NCBI GenBank assembly: GCA_015661135.1
Contig: JACVXW010000025.1
Location: forward strand, 1 to 20,748
Reading direction: 5' to 3'
Source of the DNA: Chloroflexota bacterium
GTDB taxonomy: Bacteria > Chloroflexota > Limnocylindria > Limnocylindrales > CSP1-4
Length of the DNA: 20,748 nt
Shown piece after piece: positions 7,207-15,097 of the stretch. Position numbers and translations under genes: made by a program. Position 1 is the first letter of the stretch. Each line of letters starts with the position of its first letter. The notes beneath the pieces are model-generated. The model saw only the letters and a list, made by a program, of their open reading frames with translations. It was not told the DNA's origin and did not search any database.

Positions 7207-8589
7207 TCAGAACAGGGTCAGGTACTGGTCCACTTCCCAGCGGCTGACGTCGCTGTGGTAGCGGACCCACTCGGTGCGCTTGATCTTCAGGAACTCGGCC
7301 GCGAGCTGCGGACCGAGTCCGCCCTGGACGACCTCGTCCCGTTCGAACTCGTCGAGCGCCTCGGACAGGCTCTGGGGCAGGAACCGGAGTCCCTCGCGCC
7401 GGGCATCCGGGAGGCTCGTCTCGTACATGTTCCGGCCGATGTGGGGCTCGCCCGGATCCAGGCGTCGCTCGATGCCGTCAATCCCGGCGGCGATGAAGCC
7501 GGCGATGCCGAGATATGGGTTCACCGCGCCGGACACGACCCGGCACTCGAACCGACCCGGGTCCGGCGTCCGGAACATCTGGGTCCGGTTGTTGTCACCG
7601 TAGGTGATGAACGCCGGCGTCCAGGTGAAGCCGGATCGGGCGCCGGTCAGATAGGCACCCACGGACAGGCGCTTGTAGCAGTTGACGGTCGGGGCGATCA
7701 GCGCGGAGAGCGCCCGGGTGTGGGCCAGGAGCCCACCCAGGAAGTGATAGGCCAGCTCCGACTGGCCGAGCCCACGGCTGTCCGTCGGATCGATGAACAC
7801 GTTCTCGTCGCCGCTCCAGAGCGAGAAGTGGAAGTGGCTGCCGTTGCCGGTCAGGTGGCTGAACGGCTTGGGCATGTGGGTCGCGATCGCGCCGTACCGC
7901 TGGGCGACCTGGTTGGTCATCATCTTGAAGAAGGTGTAGCGGTCTGCCGTCTCGAGCGCGTCCGCGTACTTCCAGTTGATTTCGAACTGGGCAGTCGCGT
8001 CCTCGTGGTCCGACGCATAGGGCTCCCAGCCCAGGCGCTCCAGGTAGCCGACGAGCGTGCGCAGGTAGTCCATGTTCGCGGCGAAGCTCTTGAAGTCGTA
8101 GCACGGCTTCTGGAGGGTGTCGTACCCGGTCGGGTCGAACGGCGCGATGGAACCGTCGGGCCCGCGGGTGACGAGCATGTGCTCGGCCTCCACGCCGACC
8201 TTCATCGAGTAGCCAAGCGACGCCAGCCGATCCACCTGCCGGCGAAGGGCCGTCCTCGAGCAGTAGGGCCACGCCTGCCCGTCCACCTGGATGTCGCAGG
8301 CAAATCGAGCCAGGCCGGTTTCCCACGGTACGACCGTGTAGGTCGCCACATCCGGCATGCCGATGAGGTCGTGATCATGGGGGCCCTGGCCCATGCCGAC
8401 CGTCGCTGCACCGGCGAACCCGGCGCTGCCGCCCAGGAACTGATCCAGGGCACTGGCCGGCACGCCCTTGCAGCGCGGTGTGCCGTGGATGTCCACCCAT
8501 TGGGCGAGCATGTAATTCACGCCGTCTCCGGCCAGCCGTCCGGCGATCGAATCCCGGGTGGGTCCTGGCTCCCGTGCCGCCTCGACCAT
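7207..8589 (-). CDS. gmaS: Gamma-glutamylmethylamide synthetase (glutamine-synthetase-like)
   Basis: This 460-residue glutamine-synthetase-fold ligase would join methylamine to glutamate with ATP to make gamma-glutamylmethylamide, the first step of the N-methylglutamate pathway. GS landmarks are visible: the N-terminal WVDIHGTPRCKGVP, the metal-site region KVGVEAEHMLV, the catalytic core HLTGNGSHFHFSLW (equivalent to the NGSGMH motif), NCYKRLSVGAYLTG, and the R-rich nucleotide/glutamate site NNRTQMFRTPDPGRFECRV. Sequence style and length match the GlnT/GmaS (type III glutamate-ammonia ligase) group. Sequence alone does not fully separate GmaS from GlnT-type glutamine synthetases, but the flanking mgs, mgd and dmm genes make GmaS the clear choice. 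GGAGGAGGG about seven bases before the ATG at 8589 is the best ribosome binding site in the operon. Confidence 0.92.
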   Translation of the reverse strand: MVEAAREPGPTRDSIAGRLAGDGVNYMLAQWVDIHGTPRCKGVPASALDQFLGGSAGFAGAATVGMGQGPHDHDLIGMPDVATYTVVPWETGLARFACDIQVDGQAWPYCSRTALRRQVDRLASLGYSMKVGVEAEHMLVTRGPDGSIAPFDPTGYDTLQKPCYDFKSFAANMDYLRTLVGYLERLGWEPYASDHEDATAQFEINWKYADALETADRYTFFKMMTNQVAQRYGAIATHMPKPFSHLTGNGSHFHFSLWSGDENVFIDPTDSRGLGQSELAYHFLGGLLAHTRALSALIAPTVNCYKRLSVGAYLTGARSGFTWTPAFITYGDNNRTQMFRTPDPGRFECRVVSGAVNPYLGIAGFIAAGIDGIERRLDPGEPHIGRNMYETSLPDARREGLRFLPQSLSEALDEFERDEVVQGGLGPQLAAEFLKIKRTEWVRYHSDVSRWEVDQYLTLF

Positions 8590-8607
8590 GTGGCGCCCTC
8601 CTCCTGC

Positions 8608-8643
8608 CTGCGTGCTGACGCGACCCTGCGTGCTAACGCGACA
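8608..8643. repeat. Two tandem 18-bp units between mgdA and gmaS
   Basis: CTGCGTGCTGACGCGACC (8608-8625) is followed by CTGCGTGCTAACGCGACA (8626-8643), two substitutions apart. A degenerate third unit ending GTGCGACA (to 8661) covers the mgdA stop codon at 8651-8653. On the coding strand the unit reads TCGCGTTAG/TCGCGTCAG, close to the true gene end TCGCACTAG. Confidence 0.75.
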
Positions 8644-8650
8644 CCGCCGC

Positions 8651-9862
8651 CTAGTGCGACACTGCCGCCGCTGCCTTTTCGCCGATGAGTGATCCGGTTG
8701 CGAACCGCTCGATGGAGAACGGCGCCAGGACGGGCGGCGTGGTTCCGGTCGCGATCAACTCAGCGACCCGACGCCCGGCAACCGGCCCTGCCTTGAACCC
8801 GTACGTGCCCCAGCCAACGTCCAGGATGAACCCCGGCACGTCCGGCACTGGGCCGATGATCGGGCTGAAGTCCGGCGTCATGTCGCAGATCCCTGCCCAC
8901 TGGCGGAGGACGCGGACACCGGCCACGCTCGGCAGCAGCTCCAGCACGTGGGCCGCCGAGGTTTCCATGAAGGCCAGCGTGGACCGATGGCTGTACGAGG
9001 CGTACGGATCGATCTCCGCGCCGATCACCAGCTCGCCCCGATCCGTCTGGCTGACGTAGACATGGAGCGTCGCCGACACGAGGACCGGATCCAGGAACGG
9101 CTTGAGCGGCTCCGTGACGAGCGCCTGGAGCGGGTGGGTGACGATGGGGAGGCGAACCCCCGCCATCGCCGCGATCGTGGACGCCCAGCCCGCGGTCGCG
9201 TTCACCACGGTCCCGGCCCGGATGGGCCCGTCGGTCGTCTGGACGCCGGCGATCCGCCCGTCGGCCAGGTCGATAGCGGTCACCTCGACCCCCTGGTGGA
9301 TGTGGACGCCCATCTCCTGGGCGCGCCGAGCATAGCCCCACACGACCGCGTCGTGGCGGATGATCCCGCCGGGCGGATGGAACAGCGCGGCGTGGATGGG
9401 GTAGCGCGGGTGATCGGATAGGTCCAGGGCCGGGGCGATCTTCCTGATCTCATCCCGGTCGATGACGACCGAGTCGACGCCCTGCAACTGATTCACCTCT
9501 GCCCGGACGCGCAGCCCGGCGACCGCGGCGTCCGTATGGGCGAGGGTCAGGTGGCCGTGCTGGCTGAACAGGACGTTGAAACCGAGTTCGACAGCGAGGC
9601 CCTCGTAGATCCGGACGGACTCGTCGTAGAAGGCCACGCCCTCGGGGGTTCGATAGTTGGACCGGATGATGGCCGTGTTGCGGCCGCTGCCACCCGCCCC
9701 GATGTACTGCTTCTCCAGGACGGCGACGTCGCGCACCCCGCGCCTCGCCAGCTCATAGGCGATGGCCAGCCCGTGAACGCCGCCGCCGACGATCACGACG
9801 TCGTAGCTGGACTTGCGCTGCTGGGGCCGCATGACCCGCCAGCGACGGAGCGGTCCGATCAC
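8651..9862 (-). CDS. mgdA: N-methylglutamate dehydrogenase subunit A (sarcosine oxidase beta-like flavoprotein)
   Basis: This FAD-dependent oxidoreductase of the DAO family corresponds to SoxB and carries the site where N-methylglutamate would be oxidised. The nucleotide-binding motif SYDVVIVGGGVHGLAIAYEL starts near residue 19, followed by LEKQYIGAGGSGRNTAIIRSNYRTPEG, the GGSGRNT region that contacts flavin in sarcosine oxidase beta subunits. It ends with the typical VGWGTYGFKAGPVAGRRVAELI segment. The open frame extends to 10108, but the GTG at 9862 overlaps the mgdD stop by 4 nt and gives a 403-residue protein beginning MIGPLRRWRV, like the RRAWR-type N-termini of SoxB proteins. Usual mgd operons put this gene first (mgdABCD); here it is last of the four. 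Confidence 0.92.
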   Translation of the reverse strand: MIGPLRRWRVMRPQQRKSSYDVVIVGGGVHGLAIAYELARRGVRDVAVLEKQYIGAGGSGRNTAIIRSNYRTPEGVAFYDESVRIYEGLAVELGFNVLFSQHGHLTLAHTDAAVAGLRVRAEVNQLQGVDSVVIDRDEIRKIAPALDLSDHPRYPIHAALFHPPGGIIRHDAVVWGYARRAQEMGVHIHQGVEVTAIDLADGRIAGVQTTDGPIRAGTVVNATAGWASTIAAMAGVRLPIVTHPLQALVTEPLKPFLDPVLVSATLHVYVSQTDRGELVIGAEIDPYASYSHRSTLAFMETSAAHVLELLPSVAGVRVLRQWAGICDMTPDFSPIIGPVPDVPGFILDVGWGTYGFKAGPVAGRRVAELIATGTTPPVLAPFSIERFATGSLIGEKAAAAVSH

Positions 9863-10608
9863 GACGACCCTCCGCTCGCTGCCGCCACCCCGGAGACCGC
9901 GGCGGGCCCGACCGGGGCGAGGCCGTGTGGCGCACCGACCCGGCGCAGGATCTCCCAGACGTAGGCGGCCTCGTCCCGGGCGACCATGATCGTGTAGCCG
10001 GGCTGGGCGCCGGCATCCTGACGGGCGATAAACGCCCGGACCCCGCCGAGCGGGGCCTGCACGAGGTCGCCCTGGGCCATGGCCGCGGGCGTCGTGTTCG
10101 CCGGGCACAGTTCGGACAGGATCGCCGGCGCGGCCGGCCCCGCAAGGCGGAGTGATGTCCGGCTGCCGGTCATCTCGATGGCCGACACGTCATCCGTGGC
10201 GAGATCCGAGGCGAGCGTCCGCAACGCGGACCCACCGCTCGGCGCCAGCAGGAGGACCTCGTCCGGGCCAAGGAGCCAGATCGCTCCGGGCTCACCGAGG
10301 AGGTCTGCCGCAACGGCGCGACCGACCGTCGTCGTCGCGCCACCGGTCGCGCCACCACCCGCGCCACCGGTCGCGTGGGTCGCCGCGGCCGCGAGTGCCC
10401 CCGGCCCGCGGAGGAGCAGTTCGTCCAGCGGTCCGATCTCAGCCAGCCCGGCGCCGAGCGCGACGGCCGCCCCCGTTGCCGTGGCGACGGCCTCGCCGTA
10501 GCCCGCAGGCCAGTGGATGTCGTCGGCAAGCCAGCGCGCACCGAGCTCAATGTGCTCCGCCTCGATGGCGCTCCTGCGGGTGACCAGGGTTGCGGACTGG
10601 CTCGTCAC
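9859..10608 (-). CDS. mgdD: N-methylglutamate dehydrogenase subunit D (sarcosine oxidase gamma-like)
   Basis: This 249-residue protein corresponds to SoxG, the gamma subunit that packs between the large subunits of heterotetrameric sarcosine oxidases. It is a weakly conserved GcvT-related fold. Recognisable pieces are the AIWLLGPDEVLLLAP strand-turn (about 109-123), the DVSAIEMTGSRTSLRLAGPAAPAILSELCP segment, and the C-terminal YTIMVARDEAAYVWEILRRVGAPHGLAPVG. It is somewhat longer than typical SoxG because of an Ala/Gly/Thr-rich insertion at residues 72-95 coded by a GCGCCACC-rich repeat. The GTG at 10608 overlaps the mgdC stop by 4 nt; a longer frame to 10779 is Arg-rich and was not used. 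The call rests partly on position between mgdC and mgdA. Confidence 0.85.
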   Translation of the reverse strand: MTSQSATLVTRRSAIEAEHIELGARWLADDIHWPAGYGEAVATATGAAVALGAGLAEIGPLDELLLRGPGALAAAATHATGGAGGGATGGATTTVGRAVAADLLGEPGAIWLLGPDEVLLLAPSGGSALRTLASDLATDDVSAIEMTGSRTSLRLAGPAAPAILSELCPANTTPAAMAQGDLVQAPLGGVRAFIARQDAGAQPGYTIMVARDEAAYVWEILRRVGAPHGLAPVGPAAVSGVAAASGGSS

Positions 10609-13493
10609 GATCGCACCCGCGTCCCTTCCGGGTCGTAGAACGGGGCGGTCCGCACGACGGCCAGCGCGGTGGAGCCCTCGCGCCCGGTACCGAGCCGGAC
10701 GGTGATCTGGCCATCCTCGACGACGTCCTCGGCCGGCAGCCAGGCGAGCCCGATGGCCTTGCCGAGGGTGGTGCTCCACTTGCTGCTCGTGACCCGGCCG
10801 ATCGGTCGTCCGTCGCGGACCACGGCCGCACCCTCCGCCGGGACGGCCGTCCCGATCATCTCGAAGCCGGTCAGGACGTCACGGGGCCCGCGCTCGGCGA
10901 GGGCGGCCAGGGCATCGCGCCCGATGAAGTCCGGGCGGTCCGCCTTGACCAGCCAGCCCATCGACGCCCCGCGCGGATCGGACAGGGCATCCGTGTCCTG
11001 CCCGACGATGGCGTGCTGCTTCTCCAGGCGAAGGATGCGCTGGGCCTCCACCCCGAATGGGCGAATCCCGACCCCGGCACCGGCGGTTATCAGGGCGTCC
11101 CAGAGGTGGACCGCCTGGTCAGCGGGAGCGTGCAGCTCGTACGCCAGCTCGCCGACGAAGCCGATGCGCAGGATGACGGCCGGCACGCCCGCCACGAGCC
11201 CCTCGCGGGCGTCCAGGTAGCGCAGCCCGTCCGGCGAGACGTCCACGTCGGTCAGCCCGGCCAGCACGTCGCGGGCTCGGGGTCCGGCCAGGTTCATCGC
11301 GGCGAACCGCGCCGTCACGTTCGTCACGTCCACCCGCCGGTCCGAGGCGGCCAGCCACCAGCGCAGCCAGCCGTCGACTGCGTCCAGGCTGCCGGTTCCG
11401 GTCGTCACGAAGTAGCGGTCATCGCCCAGTCGGGCAACCGTCCCGTCGTCGAGGATGATCCCCGCGTCGTCGGTCATCGCCCGGTAGCGGATCCGGCCGA
11501 CCTTCAGGTCGCTGAAGCGGTTGGGATGGAGCCAGTCGAGGAACTCGCCGGCATCACGGCCCCGGACGTCGAGCTTTCCCAGGGTGGAGACATCGATGAG
11601 CCCGACCCGTTCGTGGACCGCACGGCACTCGGCCTCGATGTCGCCGTAATGGAGGGGGCGCTTCCAGTCGCCCATGTCCATCCAGGTTGCCCCGGCCGCC
11701 TCGTGGCGATCATGGAGTGCCGTCCGTCGAACGGGATGGAGATGGGGGCCGGCGATGACCGCCAGCGGCACCGGCTGGAACGGTGGTCGATAGGTCGTGA
11801 GGCCCGTCGTCGTCCGCGACACCCCACGGATTGCGGCGGTCACCCGGGCCGCGTTGCCGTGGCACTGCTTGCCCTGGCACGGGCCCATCGTGACCGTGCT
11901 GTAGCGCTTGAGCGTCTCGAGCGAATCGAAGCCCTCGGCGACGCCCTGGACCAGCTCCTTGGCCGTCACGTCCTCACACAGGCAGACAAAGGGCTTGCGC
12001 CCGGCGGGGAGCACCGTCGGAGCGGGATCCGGCAGGACCGCAAAGGCTGCCGCGACCTGCTCGGCATGATGGGCGTGGGCCGCACCGGCCCCATCCCGAC
12101 CGGCCGCGAGGCGACCGGAGAGCACGGCGCCCGCGGCGATGAGTTCGTCGTCCGTCAGCCCGGTCATGTGCCCGGTCACGACGACGTCGGCGGAGCCCGC
12201 CACGGGGATCCACTCCGCCAGGCGCTCCTCGAACGCCAGGGACAGGCCGGCCTGGGCGGCGAGGGTCACGACGGGCTCCGGTCTCGTCGCCATGGCCACG
12301 AGGTCCGCCGCGATGACCCGCTCGACGCCGTCCCCGCCACGGATTCGCAGGCCGGTGACACGCGAGCGGCCCTGTGCCGCGAGGACGGTCGCGCCGGGCA
12401 GCATCTCGGAACCGGCGGCCCGGACGGTCGCGGCTTCGGCAATCTCGGGGACCACGGATCGGGTGTCGACGATCGCGGCGACCTCGATTCCCGCGGCGAT
12501 CAGCTCGGTTGCCTGGCGCCAGCCATGGTCGTCGTCCGTGACCACGATCGCCCTTCGACCGGGCCGGACACCGTGGAGGTGGATGAGGCGCAGGATCCCT
12601 GACGCGAGCATGATCCCGGGACGGTCGTTGGCATGGAACAGGGCGGGCCGTTCCGCGGCCCCGGCGGCCAGGACGATCCGGCCCGCCCGGAGGCGAACGA
12701 AGGTGGAGCCCTGCGTGATGCCGACGAGGCCATCGTCGTAGATCCCGATCGCGGTTGCCCCGGCGAGGTGCTCGATCCGGGGTTCCGCGGCGACGAGGGC
12801 CGCCAGGCGACGCGCCGCGTCCACGCCCGGAAGTCCCGCCAGCCGCGCGTCTCCCGTGACCTCGCGTGACCGCATCCGGAGGTGCCCGCCCAGGCGCGTG
12901 CCGTCGTCCACGAGCACGACCCGGGCCCCGGCACCGGCCGCCTCGAGCGCAGCCAGGCAGCCCGCCGGCCCACCGCCGACGACAGCGACGTCGGCGTGCA
13001 GATGGCGCTTGCGCGGATGCAGGTCCGGACGCGCGGTGATGTCCACCCGCCCGAGGCCGGCGATTCGCCGCAGGACCGCCTCATACAGCGGCCAGAAGCG
13101 GCGCGGCCGGATGAACGTCTTGTAGTAGAAGCCGATCGGAAAGAAGCGGTCGAACCGGTCAGTCAGGCTGAGCAGGTCCAGGCCCAGCGACGGCCAGGCA
13201 TTCTGGCTGCGAACGACCATGGCGGGGACGACCGGCGTCACGCACGCCCGGACATTGGGCTCGCCGTTGACCTGAACAAGGCAGTTGGGGCAGCGGCCGG
13301 CCGCGCAGAGCACGCCGCGGGGGCGGTGGTACTTGAAGCTGCGGGACAGGATGTCCAAGCCGTCGGCGACGAGGGCCGAGGCGATCGTGTCGCCGCCAAC
13401 GCCGGTGTGAGGCCGTCCATCGAACCGGAAGTCGATCGACTCCGCGCGGCGGAGCTCGTCGCCGGCCGGGTCCGACAGGCGACGGTCAGCCAT
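10605..13493 (-). CDS. mgdC: N-methylglutamate dehydrogenase subunit C (sarcosine oxidase alpha-like)
   Basis: This large 962-residue protein corresponds to SoxA. Its order is an N-terminal [2Fe-2S]-type domain with Cys63, Cys68, Cys71 and Cys84, a Rossmann domain with VAVVGGGPAG at 169-178 and a second nucleotide-binding half, a BFD-like Cys cluster CLCEDV...GPCQGKQC (Cys504, Cys506, Cys539, Cys544), and a C-terminal GcvT/aminomethyltransferase region from about residue 575 (WKRPLHYGDIEAECRAVHERVGLIDVSTLGK to GREGSTALAVVRTAPFYDPEGTRVR). The GcvT region binds tetrahydrofolate in related enzymes and would convert the methyl-derived C1 unit to methylene-THF. All cysteines expected for the two clusters are present. 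The ATG at 13493 overlaps the mgdB 3' end by 8 nt. Confidence 0.95.
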   Translation of the reverse strand: MADRRLSDPAGDELRRAESIDFRFDGRPHTGVGGDTIASALVADGLDILSRSFKYHRPRGVLCAAGRCPNCLVQVNGEPNVRACVTPVVPAMVVRSQNAWPSLGLDLLSLTDRFDRFFPIGFYYKTFIRPRRFWPLYEAVLRRIAGLGRVDITARPDLHPRKRHLHADVAVVGGGPAGCLAALEAAGAGARVVLVDDGTRLGGHLRMRSREVTGDARLAGLPGVDAARRLAALVAAEPRIEHLAGATAIGIYDDGLVGITQGSTFVRLRAGRIVLAAGAAERPALFHANDRPGIMLASGILRLIHLHGVRPGRRAIVVTDDDHGWRQATELIAAGIEVAAIVDTRSVVPEIAEAATVRAAGSEMLPGATVLAAQGRSRVTGLRIRGGDGVERVIAADLVAMATRPEPVVTLAAQAGLSLAFEERLAEWIPVAGSADVVVTGHMTGLTDDELIAAGAVLSGRLAAGRDGAGAAHAHHAEQVAAAFAVLPDPAPTVLPAGRKPFVCLCEDVTAKELVQGVAEGFDSLETLKRYSTVTMGPCQGKQCHGNAARVTAAIRGVSRTTTGLTTYRPPFQPVPLAVIAGPHLHPVRRTALHDRHEAAGATWMDMGDWKRPLHYGDIEAECRAVHERVGLIDVSTLGKLDVRGRDAGEFLDWLHPNRFSDLKVGRIRYRAMTDDAGIILDDGTVARLGDDRYFVTTGTGSLDAVDGWLRWWLAASDRRVDVTNVTARFAAMNLAGPRARDVLAGLTDVDVSPDGLRYLDAREGLVAGVPAVILRIGFVGELAYELHAPADQAVHLWDALITAGAGVGIRPFGVEAQRILRLEKQHAIVGQDTDALSDPRGASMGWLVKADRPDFIGRDALAALAERGPRDVLTGFEMIGTAVPAEGAAVVRDGRPIGRVTSSKWSTTLGKAIGLAWLPAEDVVEDGQITVRLGTGREGSTALAVVRTAPFYDPEGTRVRS

Positions 13494-13770
13494 CGGCCCC
13501 GGCGCCTGTCGTGAGCGCCGGCAGTGTCCAGCCGACCCGGATCACCTCGTTGGTGCGCGTGTCGCGCTCCACCTGGAACCAGCGGCGGCAGCCTGCCCGA
13601 TGGAACCACCAGGCCCGCTCGATCCCGGCAACGTTCGTCCGTTCGTACAGGTACGCCGACCAGGTGCTGACGGGCGAATCCGGAAGCGGCCGTGTCTGGA
13701 GCTCGCCGCCGTAGCGGTACTCACCGGTTTCGCGCGGGCCGCACAGCGGGCAGTCGATCAGGAACGACAT
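13486..13770 (-). CDS. mgdB: N-methylglutamate dehydrogenase subunit B (sarcosine oxidase delta-like)
   Basis: This 94-residue protein is of SoxD type, the small zinc-binding subunit of heterotetrameric sarcosine oxidase-like enzymes. The Zn ligands are visible as CPLCG (Cys7, Cys10), and HRAGCRRWF (His57, Cys61), with the conserved EYRYGGE and ERAWWFHRAGCRRWF blocks. The length is typical. It starts 13 nt after the mgsC stop and overlaps mgdC by 8 nt, so it is firmly inside the operon. The ATG at 13770 has no purine-rich ribosome binding site, which suggests translation depends on coupling to mgsC. Confidence 0.93.
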   Translation of the reverse strand: MSFLIDCPLCGPRETGEYRYGGELQTRPLPDSPVSTWSAYLYERTNVAGIERAWWFHRAGCRRWFQVERDTRTNEVIRVGWTLPALTTGAGADG

Positions 13771-13783
13771 GCCGGAGGGCCGT

Positions 13784-15097
13784 TCAGCCCAGCCCGTTGG
13801 GCGCGCCCGGGATGGCCTCGATGGTCAGCGCCCGCAGATCGTCCGGGTCCAGATCGTGGATGTTCGCCTTGCCGCAGGCCCGCGCCAGCATCTGGACCTC
13901 CAGGGTCATGGCGGTCAGGAAGTTGGCGACCCGGTCCGTGGCCTCGTCGATCGGCAGGCGAGCCACGAGGTCGGGGTCCTGGGTCGTGATGCCGACGGGG
14001 CAGCGACCGGTATGGCAGTGGTGGCACGCGCCCGGCTCGGTCCCGAGCGCGTCGTAGTCCTCGAGGTAGAGCGGCGCGTTGCAGTTGAGGGCAATGAGCG
14101 CCGCCGTCCCGATGTAGCACGCGTCGGCGCCCAGGGCGATCGCCTTGGCGACGTCCACGCCGGATCGGATGCCCCCGGCGGCCACGATCTGGACCTGCCC
14201 GTACAGGCCGATGTCCTCCAGGCCGCGGCGGGCCTCCACGATGGCGGCCAGGGTTGGGATCCCGGTGTGATCCTGGAGGATCTCCGGGGATGCGGCCGTG
14301 CCGCCCTCCATGCCGTCGACGACGACCACGTCCGCCCCGCACTTGGCGGCCAGCTTGACGTCGTCGAACGTTCGCGTCGCGCCGATCTTCACGAAGATCG
14401 GAACGCGCCAGTCGGTCGCCTCACGGAGCTCCTCGATCTTGAGGGTCATGTCATCCGGGCCCAGGAAGTCCGGGTGGCGGGCCGGCGAGCGCTGGTCCAC
14501 CCCTGGCGGCAAGTCGCGAATCGCGGCGATCTCCGGCGAGATCTTGGAGCCGAGCAGGAGGCCGCCGGTGCCGGGCTTGGCGCCCTGGCCGATGGTCAGC
14601 TCGATCGCGTCCGCCTCGCGGAGGTGATGGACGTTGGCACCGTAGCGGCTGGGCAGGACCTCGACGATCATCGTCTTCGAGTGCTCGCGTTCCGCCGGGA
14701 GCATCCCGCCGTCGCCCGAGGTGGTGGAGCTGCCCACCCGGCTCGCGCCGCGCGCCAGCGCGATCTTGGCGTTGAGCGACAGGGCGCCGAAGCTCATCCC
14801 GGTGATCATCACGGGGATGTCGAGCTTGATCGGCTGCTCCGCAAAGCGCGTGCCCAGGATCGTGGTGGTGACGCACTTCTCGCGATATCCCTCGAGCGGG
14901 ATCCGGGTCAACGAGGCCGGCAGGAAGGTCAGGTCGTCCAGCGACGGCAATGGTCGCGTGCGCAGCGTCCCGAAGCCGCGGATGAGGTAGCGCCCGAGGG
15001 CCGCCTTCTCCTGGATCTCGCCGATCACCGATGGCGTGTAGATGGGGCTCAGGCGCTTGCCCTGCGGGTCCCGCGGGCTGGCCGGGTCGTGGGTCAC
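13784..15097 (-). CDS. mgsC: N-methylglutamate synthase subunit C (FMN glutamate-synthase domain)
   Basis: This 437-residue protein corresponds to the FMN- and iron-sulfur-containing central domain of glutamate synthase (GltB/GlxD type). Conserved segments are PVMITGMSFGALSLNAKIALARGA (95-118), TTSGDGGMLPAE, ELTIGQGAKPGTGGLLLGSKIS (166-187), VDGMEGGTAASP (260-271) and IVAAGGIRSGVDVAKAIALGADACYIGT (304-331). The [3Fe-4S] motif CHHCHTGRCPVG has Cys358, Cys361 and Cys366. With MgsA and MgsB it would convert gamma-glutamylmethylamide (or methylamine plus glutamate) to N-methylglutamate, transferring methylamine rather than ammonia. The GTG start at 15097 overlaps the mgsB stop by 4 nt. Confidence 0.95.
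   Translation of the reverse strand: MTHDPASPRDPQGKRLSPIYTPSVIGEIQEKAALGRYLIRGFGTLRTRPLPSLDDLTFLPASLTRIPLEGYREKCVTTTILGTRFAEQPIKLDIPVMITGMSFGALSLNAKIALARGASRVGSSTTSGDGGMLPAEREHSKTMIVEVLPSRYGANVHHLREADAIELTIGQGAKPGTGGLLLGSKISPEIAAIRDLPPGVDQRSPARHPDFLGPDDMTLKIEELREATDWRVPIFVKIGATRTFDDVKLAAKCGADVVVVDGMEGGTAASPEILQDHTGIPTLAAIVEARRGLEDIGLYGQVQIVAAGGIRSGVDVAKAIALGADACYIGTAALIALNCNAPLYLEDYDALGTEPGACHHCHTGRCPVGITTQDPDLVARLPIDEATDRVANFLTAMTLEVQMLARACGKANIHDLDPDDLRALTIEAIPGAPNGLG

Noticed and set aside
7207..8589. Ordinary glutamine synthetase for ammonia assimilation
   Set aside because: The GS fold is present, but the gene sits between mgd and dmm genes and resembles the GlnT/GmaS group, so gamma-glutamylmethylamide synthetase is preferred.
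10590..12602. 670-codon open frame on the plus strand
   Set aside because: It is antisense to mgdC and rich in Arg, Gly, Asp and His with no domain; it is a shadow frame of a GC-rich gene.
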